DNA from: JBDKGD01 sp964513095
GTDB lineage: Bacteria > Patescibacteriota > Minisyncoccia > UBA6257 > 2-01-FULL-56-20
DNA length: 13,526 bases
Assembly (NCBI GenBank): GCA_964513095.1
Contig: CAZELH010000021.1
Location: 1 to 13,526, forward strand
Direction of reading: 5' to 3'
Shown here: in pieces, positions 5,951-13,121 of the stretch
Numbering within the stretch: the first letter of the stretch is position 1
How the letters are laid out: each line of letters begins with the position of its first letter
The notes under the pieces: model-generated
The model's database searches: none
Seen by the model: only the letters and a program-made list of their open reading frames with translations
What the model was told of the DNA's origin: nothing
Program-made: the position numbers and the translations under genes

Positions 5951-7192
5951 ATGACTACTCGCGACGCTCTCACCTCTGCAATCACCAGCCTTAAACAGGC
6001 AAAAATGCGTTCTTTTTTAACGATGCTTGGCATTGTGATTGGCATTGCTTCGGTTATTTTACTTATGTCTTTAGGAAGCACTGCTCAAAACTTAATTCTT
6101 TCGCAAGTTCAAAACACTGGATCAAATTTGGTATTCATTATTCCGGGTGCCACCAAAGGTTCTCGATTTGCCTCACCTGCTTCCGTGCAAGGGATTGTTA
6201 TTAAAACACTCGTGAAAGAAGATATGGATTCCTTGCGCAACGAGCAATCTATTGAGCGTGTCGCTCCAGAAGTGCGTGGACAAGCAAAGGCAGTTTTTGA
6301 AAACAATGACACCACCGCGACGTTTGATGGTACTACTGCTGATTTTTTTGCAATCCGAAATTTCAACACCGATCGAGGGTATGTCTTTACTCAAAGCGAT
6401 GTTGATTCTTTAAATCGCGTAGCGGTTATTGGATCAGAAATTGCCAAAACATTGTTTGGCGCACGCGACCCGATTGGGAAAACGATTCGCCTGAAAGATG
6501 CGACATTTCGCGTAATCGGAGTCCTCGAAAAAAAAGGTATCGGTCCATTTGGAGTTGACCAAGACAACCTAATCCTTATCCCTATTACCGTTGCTCAAAA
6601 ACAACTTCTTGGCATCGATCACTACAATAGCATCACTGTTCAAGTGAAAGATTCATATACTATCGAATTCGCCAAGAGTCGTATCACTTCGGTCCTTCGA
6701 CAAAATCACCGCGTTACCGATCCCGATAAAGATGATTTTACCATTCGCACTCAAGAAGATGCACTTGCTTTACTTTCCAGTATTACCTCGGTCATGACAC
6801 TTTTTTTGACCTCCATTGCCTTCATTTCTTTAATCGTTGGTGGAATTGGAATTATGAACATTATGCTTGTCTCGGTTATTGAACGCACAAAAGAGATCGG
6901 CCTACGCAAGGCGGTCGGAGCTACCAACCAAGACATCTTAAAACAATTTTTATGGGAGTCTATCTTGCTTACCTTTATCGGCGGTATGGCAGGAATTGTT
7001 ATCGGCGCAGGAATTGTTATTATTTTATATTTTATTTTCATCAACTTTATTGATGGGTGGACATTCTCCCTGCCACTTTCGGCTATCGGGCTTGCTGTTG
7101 CGGTATCAACCGTCACTGGTATTGCGTTCGGACTCTATCCTGCCAGCCAAGCAGCCAAAAAGAATCCTATCGAAGCGTTGCGGTACGAGTAA
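5951..7192 (+). CDS. ABC transporter permease, MacB/FtsX type
   Basis: This 413-residue membrane subunit partners the preceding ATPase. It shows the four-helix MacB layout. TM1 at about 21-43 is followed by a large extracytoplasmic MacB-type periplasmic core domain (about 45-275, including DPIGKTIRLKDATFRVIGVL). Then come TM2 (about 280-308), TM3 (about 337-365) and TM4 (about 374-397). The coupling motif ERTKEIGLRKAVGA (311-324) contacts the ATPase in this family, and the C-terminus YPASQAAKKNPIEALRYE is the canonical family ending. The class works mechanically rather than by a through-channel, moving peptides, lipids or drugs from the outer leaflet or extracellular side. Six bases separate it from the ATPase gene. 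A 10-bp hairpin spans its stop codon and probably marks the end of the cassette. Confidence 0.95.
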   Translation: MTTRDALTSAITSLKQAKMRSFLTMLGIVIGIASVILLMSLGSTAQNLILSQVQNTGSNLVFIIPGATKGSRFASPASVQGIVIKTLVKEDMDSLRNEQSIERVAPEVRGQAKAVFENNDTTATFDGTTADFFAIRNFNTDRGYVFTQSDVDSLNRVAVIGSEIAKTLFGARDPIGKTIRLKDATFRVIGVLEKKGIGPFGVDQDNLILIPITVAQKQLLGIDHYNSITVQVKDSYTIEFAKSRITSVLRQNHRVTDPDKDDFTIRTQEDALALLSSITSVMTLFLTSIAFISLIVGGIGIMNIMLVSVIERTKEIGLRKAVGATNQDILKQFLWESILLTFIGGMAGIVIGAGIVIILYFIFINFIDGWTFSLPLSAIGLAVAVSTVTGIAFGLYPASQAAKKNPIEALRYE

Positions 7193-7215
7193 ATCACGTA
7201 ATGCATGATTTACTC
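7187..7215 (+). other. Hairpin spanning the permease stop codon
   Basis: GAGTAAATCA (7187-7196, containing the TAA) pairs perfectly with TGATTTACTC (7206-7215) around a 9-base loop. No T-run follows, so it is a weak terminator at best. It may stabilise the 3' end of the cassette mRNA. Confidence 0.5.
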
Positions 7216-7218
7216 TAA

Positions 7219-7290
7219 TTAGAATTAGAAAATTGGAGAATTGATGGTTCGACTAGCTCACCACAAGCGGGATTGCGCATTGAAAAATAA
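7219..7290 (+). repeat. Degenerate ATTG-rich repeat tract with GTTCGACTAGCTCA core
   Basis: This gene-free spacer holds ATTGGAGAATT (7232-7242), then TTCGACTAGCTCACCACAAG (7248-7267), then ATTGCGCATT (7272-7281). The first matches 8579-8589 exactly. The second is the uninterrupted form of the element at 8427-8465. The third recurs on the minus strand at 9605-9596. It belongs to an interspersed intergenic repeat family. Confidence 0.65.
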
Positions 7291-7329
7291 AAACAAGAAT
7301 TACCGCGGATACTTCGTGAGCATGTTACA

Positions 7330-7338
7330 TGGTATAAT
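7330..7338 (+). promoter_or_regulatory. Extended -10 promoter of the HtrA-like gene
   Basis: A consensus TATAAT (7333-7338) is preceded by TGG, giving an extended -10 element. No convincing -35 lies 16-18 bases upstream. The predicted start near 7345 leaves a leader of about 14 pyrimidine-rich bases with no Shine-Dalgarno before the ATG at 7359. Confidence 0.65.
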
Positions 7339-7358
7339 TTTATTATTCCTCTTTCCTC

Positions 7359-8408
7359 ATGGATGAAAAGAAAATTATAAAAATAATAAAACGAGTGATG
7401 CCGGCGGTTGTTTCTATTGTCATCACTAAACATTTAGCTGACTTAGAGAAAGAAATGCCAGCCGATATGTATCCGTACCTCCCCACCGCCAGTGGCGGAA
7501 AAAAACTGGACATCCCCGATGAGATGATTGACGCACGTGGCGATGTACAGGTTGGTGGTGGTAGTGGATTTATTGTATCTCCCGACGGCATCATCGTTAC
7601 CAACAAACATGTCATTTCGGAAGGAAGCGCTCAGTACACGGTTATCGCCAATGATGGAAAAAAATACGACGCCCACGTATTGTGTCGTGATCCCATTAAC
7701 GATGTTGCGATTATAAAAATTGTCGGCAAGAAATTTCCTACATTACGATTGGGGCGAAGCGAAAAAATACAACTTGGTGCTACAGTTTTGGCAGTTGGAA
7801 ATGCACTGGGAATTTTTAAAAATACGGTTTCCAAGGGCATTATTTCGGGGCTTTCACGATCGGTGGTCGCGCAAGCTGATTCGAGTCAACCACCACAGGA
7901 AATGCGAGGACTAATTCAAACCGATGCCGCCATTAATCCCGGAAACTCTGGGGGGCCACTCGTAAACAGCACTGGGGAAGTTATTGGAATTAACGCGGCG
8001 ATTATTTCTGGCGCGCAAAACATTGGACTTGCCATACCTGTGAATGCCGTTACTCGAGATTTAGCGGATCTGAAAAAATACGGCCGAGTGCGACGACCAT
8101 TTTTAGGACTTCGCTATTTAATTCTTGACGAAAAGTTGGCACAAAAATTAAAAACGCCGGTCAATTACGGCGCATTTGTTACCAAAGAAAGTGATCAGGA
8201 TCACGCCGTACTTCGTGATAGTCCTGCGGATCATGCCGGAGTACACGAAAAAGATATCGTACTTGCAGTGAATGGTAAAAAAATAACAACTGATTACACC
8301 ATTCAAGATGCGCTTGATCCCCTGATGGTTGGCGATATTTTTGAAATGTCTCTTCTGCGAGACGGGAAAGTCTTTCATTCGGGCGCGGTGCTGACGGAAA
8401 GGAAATAG
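7359..8408 (+). CDS. HtrA/DegP-like trypsin-fold serine protease with one PDZ domain
   Basis: This 349-residue protease has the full catalytic triad: His84 in TNKHV, Asp115 in DPINDVAII, and Ser197 in NPGNSGGPL. The protease domain covers about 10-240, including the oxyanion-loop sequence QTDAAINPGNSGGP and the usual GIISGLSR strand. A single PDZ domain (about 246-346, with SPADHAGVHEKDIVLAVNGKKI) is fused C-terminally, as in DegS and HtrA. In the family it degrades or senses misfolded proteins, usually outside the cytoplasm. Here no signal peptide or transmembrane anchor is visible. The N-terminus MDEKKIIKIIKRVMPAVVSIVI runs straight into the first protease strand. An in-frame TAA (7335-7337) eight codons upstream rules out a longer start. 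It may therefore be cytoplasmic or exported by an unrecognised route. It has its own promoter, separate from the upstream exporter. Family assignment is firm; location is not. Confidence 0.93.
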   Translation: MDEKKIIKIIKRVMPAVVSIVITKHLADLEKEMPADMYPYLPTASGGKKLDIPDEMIDARGDVQVGGGSGFIVSPDGIIVTNKHVISEGSAQYTVIANDGKKYDAHVLCRDPINDVAIIKIVGKKFPTLRLGRSEKIQLGATVLAVGNALGIFKNTVSKGIISGLSRSVVAQADSSQPPQEMRGLIQTDAAINPGNSGGPLVNSTGEVIGINAAIISGAQNIGLAIPVNAVTRDLADLKKYGRVRRPFLGLRYLILDEKLAQKLKTPVNYGAFVTKESDQDHAVLRDSPADHAGVHEKDIVLAVNGKKITTDYTIQDALDPLMVGDIFEMSLLRDGKVFHSGAVLTERK

Positions 8409-8426
8409 TCGATACAGAGCCACTAG

Positions 8427-8467
8427 TTCGACTACGCCTGCCTGCCGGCAGGCAGGCTCACTACAAG
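8427..8467. repeat. Interspersed repeat interrupted by a 22-bp perfect palindrome
   Basis: TTCGACTA (8427-8434) and CTCACTACAAG (8457-8467) match the uninterrupted element at 7248-7267 with one substitution. Here they are split by a perfect palindrome at 8436-8457 (GCCTGCCTGCC and its reverse complement). With no T-run it is not a standard terminator for the HtrA-like gene, although its long GC stem would be very stable in RNA. Confidence 0.75.
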
Positions 8468-8503
8468 TAGCCAATAGGGTTTAGGGTATAGAGAAAAACG
8501 CGA

Positions 8504-8519
8504 TCCGCCAGCTGGCGGA
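8504..8519. repeat. 16-bp perfect palindrome TCCGCCAGCTGGCGGA
   Basis: The 16 bases equal their own reverse complement, centred on CAGCTG. It lies in the gene-free 8409-8628 interval, 46 bases after the 22-bp palindrome, and is a second GC-rich palindrome type in an otherwise AT-rich spacer. Confidence 0.7.
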
Positions 8520-8520
8520 A

Positions 8521-8592
8521 ACAATTGCGAATTGTAGGATTGCGGATTGGGGGGTGAAGAAATAATTACGGATTGAGCATTGGAGAATTACG
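8521..8592 (+). repeat. Degenerate ATTG/AATT quasi-tandem repeat tract
   Basis: The tract starts with the inverted repeat ACAATT-gcg-AATTGT (8521-8535). It continues through GGATTGCGGATTGG (8538-8551), GGATTGAGCATTGG (8570-8583) and GAGAATTACGAGG (8584-8596), like drifting copies of a 7-8-base unit. It shares ATTGGAGAATT with 7232-7242. Confidence 0.55.
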
Positions 8593-8614
8593 AGGGGACT
8601 TAAAAAAATAAATT

Positions 8615-8631
8615 GAGGAGCGTACACTGTG
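8615..8631 (+). promoter_or_regulatory. Shine-Dalgarno that sets a GTG start for ddl
   Basis: GAGGAG (8615-8620) lies eight bases before the GTG at 8629 and 14 bases before the in-frame ATG at 8635. The spacing favours GTG, giving Met-Ser-Met at the N-terminus. This is the strongest Shine-Dalgarno in the window. Confidence 0.75.
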
Positions 8632-9573
8632 AGTATGACTTACCAGAAAAAAGCGGTGGCGGTGGTGTGTGGAGGACCTTCCTCGGAACGGGCGGTGTCG
8701 CTTATTTCCGGCGCATCAGTGCGAGATGCTCTTATTAACTCCACGCGCTATACGCCAACCCTTATCACCATCCCTCGTACCGCATCTTCTGCTTATTCTG
8801 TGAAATTTTTAAAAAAATACGATATTGTTTTTAACGCACTCCATGGTGCGTTTGGGGAAGATGGCGTGTTGCAAAAACTTCTTGAAAAAGAAAAAATCAT
8901 CTTTACCGGCTCCGGCAGTCGCGCGTCCTCCATTGCTATCGATAAATACAAAACATCGCGCCGTGCTAAATCTGTTGGTATTTCCATTCCAAGGCAACTC
9001 CTTGTTACAAAGATATCCCCCACGCTTTTCAAACGAATAGAATCATTCATTGGATTTCCCTGCGTCATCAAACCAAATACTGCCGGATCCAGTGTTGGCG
9101 TGTCTATCATAAAAACCAATTCGGAGTTGCACAAAACGATATCCACTGTTTTAAAAAAACATTCATCAATTGTCGTTCAACAATATATTCGTGGTACTGA
9201 AACGACGTGCGGAGTACTGGGAAATAACACAGTGCGAGCTCTTCCGCCCGTTGAAATCATTCCATCGGAGCAATTTTTTGATTACTTTGCTAAATATCAA
9301 TCAAAAGGGACTCAAGAATTATGCCCCGCTCGATTTCCCGCACCTCTTATCAAAAAAATAACTGCCGCTGCCAAAAAAATTCATTGTGCTCTTGGATGCG
9401 TGGGGCTCACTCGATCTGATTTTATTATTTCAGACGGTACTGTATATTTTCTTGAAACGAACACCTCCCCCGGAATGACTCCGGCAAGCCTGTGTCCGAA
9501 AGAAGCAGCGGCTGTGGGATGGAGTTTTTTGGATCTTGTAGAAAAAGAGCTTGATTTGGCGATAAAAAAATAA
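8629..9573 (+). CDS. ddl: D-alanine-D-alanine ligase
   Basis: This cytoplasmic ATP-grasp enzyme joins two D-alanines using ATP to make the dipeptide at the end of the peptidoglycan stem. In 314 residues the family motifs appear in order. GGPSSERAVSLISG (15-28) carries the substrate-binding Glu20. NALHGAFGEDG (69-79) and the ATP-grasp stretch KPNTAGSSVGV (148-158) follow. The omega-loop DYFAKY (218-223) ends in the Tyr that marks D-Ala rather than D-lactate specificity. Then come GLTRSDF (259-265) with Arg and the metal-binding Asp, and LETNTSPGMT (275-284) with the second metal-binding Glu/Asn pair. Length is close to E. coli DdlB. The start is the GTG at 8629, chosen by the Shine-Dalgarno. 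It stands alone here, not in a mur cluster, and converges on the minus-strand gene 65 bases away. No clear terminator follows. The enzyme implies that the organism makes a cross-linked peptidoglycan wall. Confidence 0.95.
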   Translation: MSMTYQKKAVAVVCGGPSSERAVSLISGASVRDALINSTRYTPTLITIPRTASSAYSVKFLKKYDIVFNALHGAFGEDGVLQKLLEKEKIIFTGSGSRASSIAIDKYKTSRRAKSVGISIPRQLLVTKISPTLFKRIESFIGFPCVIKPNTAGSSVGVSIIKTNSELHKTISTVLKKHSSIVVQQYIRGTETTCGVLGNNTVRALPPVEIIPSEQFFDYFAKYQSKGTQELCPARFPAPLIKKITAAAKKIHCALGCVGLTRSDFIISDGTVYFLETNTSPGMTPASLCPKEAAAVGWSFLDLVEKELDLAIKK

Positions 9574-9576
9574 ATG

Positions 9577-9622
9577 GAATAATTTCCAATTCTAAAATGC
9601 GCAATCTACCAATACTCAATGG
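9577..9622 (-). repeat. Minus-strand copy of the ATTG-rich repeat between convergent genes
   Basis: Read on the minus strand, the spacer gives ATTGAGTATTGG, then ATTGCGCATT (9605-9596), then AATTGGAAATTATTCCA. These match the units at 8572-8583 and 7272-7281. A 5-bp TGGAA/TTCCA stem at 9577-9590 (approximately), next to a T-run on the minus strand, is too weak to call a terminator. Confidence 0.5.
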
Positions 9623-9638
9623 GCTCTGCGACTATTTT

Positions 9639-10502
9639 TTAGTACACGTAGATATCTACTAATTTTCCAGAGCGATCAAGGAGTAACAACCGATCATGGA
9701 GGTCATCTAAGAAATTACTGCCCGTCCATACCCGCCACTGATTACTGTAAAAATTACTGGTATTTTTGTACTTATCCACGCACCCCAAGTAATTGGTGTT
9801 GTTTACATAGTATCTGCACAACGTGTCATTTGGTGGCACCGCCCCTATCTCAGGTTCTTTGCAGGTATTTAAGGAAAGGAGGTACTCCTGACACGCACCG
9901 GTAAACGTTACGATGTCGGAGCGATTAATTGCTGGGCACTCTTGAGGGAGAGCGGGCACAAAATTGAAATGATTTTGCAAGTATCCAGTACAGCGATTTA
10001 ATCGAAAGCTAGCGCCCGCGGCTGAACGAGTGGCGAAAATATCAAGCGTATGACCATATCCTAGCTTAATATCGCCTTCTAACGTTGGGTGAAGGAGATC
10101 GAGACTTGAGATCGCTTGTGGGATTACTTGAGACGCGCGGTTGGCTTGCAATGTCCAACCGGTCACATCAATCGTTTCTGTTGGTTTTATAGCCGTACTC
10201 AATAGCACCTCCTCAACCCGTCCGTAATTACCCGGTTCAACTTTTTCAAACGAAACTTTTCCAAAATATTTTGAAAGTTGATCTTTGGTAAAACCAGCTG
10301 GAGGTTGCGCAGTCACAGTGGTTCCTGTAGTGCCACCGGTCGTTCCGGTTGATGTGGGTCCGGGACCGAAATACGTGACATCAGGCGGATTCACTGTCTT
10401 GGGACTAATATCAAATGACCCCTTAAAAAAATCCGTGGTATACAAAAAGATGCCGAAGTTAATAAATATAATCGCAAGCAAGATAAATCCTACAACATTC
10501 AT
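9639..10502 (-). CDS. Membrane-anchored lamin-tail-like extracellular protein
   Basis: This 287-residue protein begins with a transmembrane anchor (about 4-22). A Gly/Thr/Pro linker (about 45-68) puts the rest outside the cell. Residues about 82-287 resemble a lamin-tail Ig-like fold: an early strand with VDVTGWTL-like spacing (IDVTGWTL, 111-118) and a terminal HDRLLLLDRSGKLVDIYVY (269-287). A six-cysteine insert lies in between (171, 189, 204, 214, 229, 241), including RLNRCTGYL and PALPQECP. An even number of cysteines in an exported protein suggests disulfides. I recall similar 'CTGYL...LP..CP' proteins as common in Parcubacteria, without assigned function. The ATG at 10502 is preceded on the minus strand by TACAAT (10517-10512) and by no Shine-Dalgarno. 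The gene follows leuS by 63 bases, so read-through from leuS is also possible. Binding to nucleic acid, wall or host surface cannot be decided. Confidence 0.8.
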   Translation of the reverse strand: MNVVGFILLAIIFINFGIFLYTTDFFKGSFDISPKTVNPPDVTYFGPGPTSTGTTGGTTGTTVTAQPPAGFTKDQLSKYFGKVSFEKVEPGNYGRVEEVLLSTAIKPTETIDVTGWTLQANRASQVIPQAISSLDLLHPTLEGDIKLGYGHTLDIFATRSAAGASFRLNRCTGYLQNHFNFVPALPQECPAINRSDIVTFTGACQEYLLSLNTCKEPEIGAVPPNDTLCRYYVNNTNYLGCVDKYKNTSNFYSNQWRVWTGSNFLDDLHDRLLLLDRSGKLVDIYVY

Positions 10503-10511
10503 AATATTCTC

Positions 10512-10517
10512 ATTGTA
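10512..10517 (-). promoter_or_regulatory. Possible -10 box of the lamin-tail-like gene
   Basis: TACAAT on the minus strand ends nine bases before the ATG at 10502. No convincing -35 is seen and no Shine-Dalgarno lies between. The spacing would give a leader of only a few bases. Confidence 0.3.
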
Positions 10518-10565
10518 CTGTATTGGCGCGTGATTATCTACTGCGTACCGTCAATAGCAAGGGCG

Positions 10566-13013
10566 TTATTCCGTCACCACTATATTGATAATCTTTTCGG
10601 GCACGTAAATGACTTTCTTTACCTGTTTCCCCTGCAAAAATAGCGCTACTTTAACACTCTCTCTAGCCATTTTTTCGATTGCGTCTTTGGGGGTTGTTTT
10701 TTCTATCACCAACTCGTCGCGCACTTTTCCATTGACCTGCACTGGAATTCGTATTGTGTCCGTTTTCAATAACGATGCTTTTTCTTTCGGCCATGGTTGC
10801 GTGTGAATACTTGTAAACTTTTTAGACACGCTTAATGATTGCCATAATTCTTCGGTAAGATGCGGAGCAAACGGAGCCAACACTTTCAAAAATATTTTCC
10901 ATGTCTCTTTATCTACTTGTTCTTCCGCTAAACAGGCGTTTACGAAAATCATACATGCCGAAACCGCCGTGTTAAAATGCATCGCTTCAATATCTTCGCT
11001 CACCTGCTTGATTGTTTTGTGTAGCAGTGCTTCTAGCTCTTTTGATTTTTTAGCAGTTTCCTTTACCTTTTCGAAATGTACCCGCCATACCTTTCCTAAA
11101 AATCGATTCACTCCCTCAATGCTGTCAAAATTCCATGCAACCGCCTGATCGAATGGCCCCATAAACATCTCGTACATCCTAAGCACGTCAGCCCCATGAC
11201 TGGCAACAATCGCATCAGGGTTAACTACATTACCCTTTGATTTGGACATCTTCACTCCCCCTTCCGCCAAAATAAGACCATGAGCAGTACGCTTTTTATA
11301 CGGTTCGCGAGTAGTCACCAAACCACAATCATACAAAAACTGATTCCAAAATCGTGAGTACAACAAATGAAGCGTCACGTGTTCCATGCCACCGTTATAC
11401 CAATCAACGGGCATGAATTTTTTAAGAAGTTTTTTTGAAGCAAATTCTTTTTTATTTTTCGGATCGGTGTATCGCAAGAAATACCACGATGATCCCGCCC
11501 AGTTTGGCATAACATCCGTTTCGCGCTGTGCCTTAGCCTTGCATCGTGGGCATTTCACATTCACCCAAGAAGAAATAGAAGCGAGTGGTGATTCCCCATC
11601 ATCTCGAGGGGCAAAATTTTTTACATTCGGAAGTTTTACGGGAAGGTCTTTTTCATGGACTGGCACATATCCGCAGATTCCACAGTGAATAACAGGAATG
11701 GGCTCACCCCAATAGCGCTGGCGTGAAAATACCCAATCACGAAGATGGTATTGTGTTGTCCGTTTTGCGATACCTTCTTTCTCAAGGTGTGAAATAACAT
11801 CGGTTCTTACTTCACCCCATAAACGGCCGGCAAACTGCTTTGGTTGTTCGAGCACCCCTTGTGGATCTCTTGAATACAACTCCTCCAAATTTCGTACTTT
11901 TTCAGCGCGTGCTTGGTCTTTTGGAAACATCACGGGTCGAAGTGGAATATTGTATTTTTTGGCGAATTTAAAATCACGTTCATCGTGCGCACTGCAATGC
12001 ACAATACCCGTACCGTAATCAGCCAACACAAACGATGCTACCCAAATTGGCAAGTCACCCGTACCAAATGGGTTATCTACGTATCGACCAGTAAAAATAC
12101 CTTCAAACTCTGCGTTAATATCGTAGCCTCGTTGCTCTCGTTTCTTTTTTATTTTATTTGCAAACTCAAGCACTTCTTTTTCTTGCGGAGTGCCTTTTAC
12201 CAACTCGGCCACCAATGGATGCTCGGGCGCAATCACCGTAAACGTCTGCGCCATAAATGTTTGAGGTATTGAATCAAACACCTCAAACGAAATATTTAAA
12301 TCTTTTACTTTTGACCGTATGCGCACCCCTTCTGATTTTCCAATCCAGTTTTCTTGCTGTTTTTTAATTTCGGGTAAAAAATCCACGCCTTCTAATCCTT
12401 TTAATAATTTTTCGGCGTAAGCGGTTATTTTAATCATCCACTGCTCCTTTTCGCGCTGTTCAACAGACGTCCCACAACGCTCACAGTTACCCCCCACCAC
12501 CTCTTCATTGGCAAGTCCAATTTTATCCTTCGGGCACCAATTGATCGTTGTTTTCGCTTTGTATGCTAATCCTTTTTTCAAAAACTGCAAAAACATCCAC
12601 TGCGTCCATTTGTAATACGCAGGATCAGTCGTATTTATCTCCCTTTTCCAATCAAATGAAAGTCCGAGCGCCTTCATTTGACGACGGAAATTATCCGTAT
12701 TTTTCTTCGTAACTTTTGCCGGGTGAATGCCTGTTTTTATCGCATAGTTTTCAGTTGGCAATCCAAACGCATCCCAACCAATAGGAAACAGTACATTATA
12801 TCCCTGCATGCGCCGCTTCCGACTAATGATGTCCATCGCCGTAAACGGACGAATATGCCCTACATGTAAACCATCGCCCGATGGAAACGGAAACTCAACC
12901 AGCGTGTAATATTTTTTCGCTTTCGAGGTATCTTTGGTGCGGTAAATACCCGCTTTATCCCACGCAGTTTGCCACTTTTTCTCTATTTTTTTAGGGTTGT
13001 ACGTCTTGGTCAT
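10566..13013 (-). CDS. leuS: Leucyl-tRNA synthetase
   Basis: This class I synthetase charges tRNA-Leu with leucine in the cytoplasm. It is complete at 815 residues, near the bacterial norm. The catalytic signature is FPFPSGDGLHVGH (41-53, HIGH-type) and the second is KMSKS (588-592). A zinc knuckle is suggested by Cys160, Cys177 and Cys180, and a second four-cysteine set (444, 447, 488, 491) lies near the leucine-specific region. The CP1 editing domain spans about 225-420. It includes the threonine-rich segment QTFTVIAPEHP (251-261) and GTGIVHCSAHDERDF (334-348), whose Asp344 matches the editing aspartate. GSSWYFLRYTDP and GGMEHVTLHLLYSRFW are typical catalytic-core blocks. An anticodon-binding helical domain (about 635-745) and a C-terminal domain with VQVNGKVRDEL (758-768) finish the protein. 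The start at 13013 matches the family N-terminus (YNPKKIEKKWQ). AGGG lies only three bases before the ATG, a poor Shine-Dalgarno position. A terminator separates it from the TatD gene, implying its own promoter. Confidence 0.97.
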   Translation of the reverse strand: MTKTYNPKKIEKKWQTAWDKAGIYRTKDTSKAKKYYTLVEFPFPSGDGLHVGHIRPFTAMDIISRKRRMQGYNVLFPIGWDAFGLPTENYAIKTGIHPAKVTKKNTDNFRRQMKALGLSFDWKREINTTDPAYYKWTQWMFLQFLKKGLAYKAKTTINWCPKDKIGLANEEVVGGNCERCGTSVEQREKEQWMIKITAYAEKLLKGLEGVDFLPEIKKQQENWIGKSEGVRIRSKVKDLNISFEVFDSIPQTFMAQTFTVIAPEHPLVAELVKGTPQEKEVLEFANKIKKKREQRGYDINAEFEGIFTGRYVDNPFGTGDLPIWVASFVLADYGTGIVHCSAHDERDFKFAKKYNIPLRPVMFPKDQARAEKVRNLEELYSRDPQGVLEQPKQFAGRLWGEVRTDVISHLEKEGIAKRTTQYHLRDWVFSRQRYWGEPIPVIHCGICGYVPVHEKDLPVKLPNVKNFAPRDDGESPLASISSWVNVKCPRCKAKAQRETDVMPNWAGSSWYFLRYTDPKNKKEFASKKLLKKFMPVDWYNGGMEHVTLHLLYSRFWNQFLYDCGLVTTREPYKKRTAHGLILAEGGVKMSKSKGNVVNPDAIVASHGADVLRMYEMFMGPFDQAVAWNFDSIEGVNRFLGKVWRVHFEKVKETAKKSKELEALLHKTIKQVSEDIEAMHFNTAVSACMIFVNACLAEEQVDKETWKIFLKVLAPFAPHLTEELWQSLSVSKKFTSIHTQPWPKEKASLLKTDTIRIPVQVNGKVRDELVIEKTTPKDAIEKMARESVKVALFLQGKQVKKVIYVPEKIINIVVTE

Positions 13014-13070
13014 TTCCCTTATGCTATCGCATTTTTTGGCAAAAAACTAGGTTTATTGGACGAGGAGAAA

Positions 13071-13103
13071 CAAAAAACCGACGAGCTGTTATACTCGTCG
13101 GTT
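13071..13103 (-). terminator. Intrinsic terminator of the TatD-family gene
   Basis: AACCGACGAG (13076-13085) pairs perfectly with CTCGTCGGTT (13094-13103) around an 8-base loop. On the minus strand the stem runs into TTTTTT (complement of 13077-13072). It begins 19 bases beyond the stop codon of the TatD gene and isolates leuS from it. Confidence 0.9.
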
Positions 13104-13121
13104 ATAGGTCTGTACTCCGCT

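Noticed and set aside
8436..8457. Intrinsic terminator of the HtrA-like gene
   Set aside because: The hairpin is stable but is not followed by a T-run on either strand, and the sequence matches an interspersed palindrome family.
8148..8474. Minus-strand open frame of 108 codons starting inside the repeat region
   Set aside because: It overlaps the intact HtrA-like gene in another frame and begins with residues produced by the repeat and palindrome. It has no Shine-Dalgarno or family resemblance.
8409..8628. CRISPR array
   Set aside because: The palindromes and ATTG units are short, unequal and not separated by uniform unique spacers, and no cas gene is in the window.
11913..12272. Plus-strand open frame of 119 codons antisense to leuS
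   Set aside because: It lies wholly within the conserved editing domain of leuS and has no promoter, Shine-Dalgarno or domain signal.
13014..13070. T-box or leucine leader peptide before leuS
   Set aside because: The minus-strand leader is under 60 bases between the TatD terminator and the ATG. There is no T-box consensus and no run of leucine codons, only a two-codon ATG-CGA-TAG mini-frame that is probably chance.
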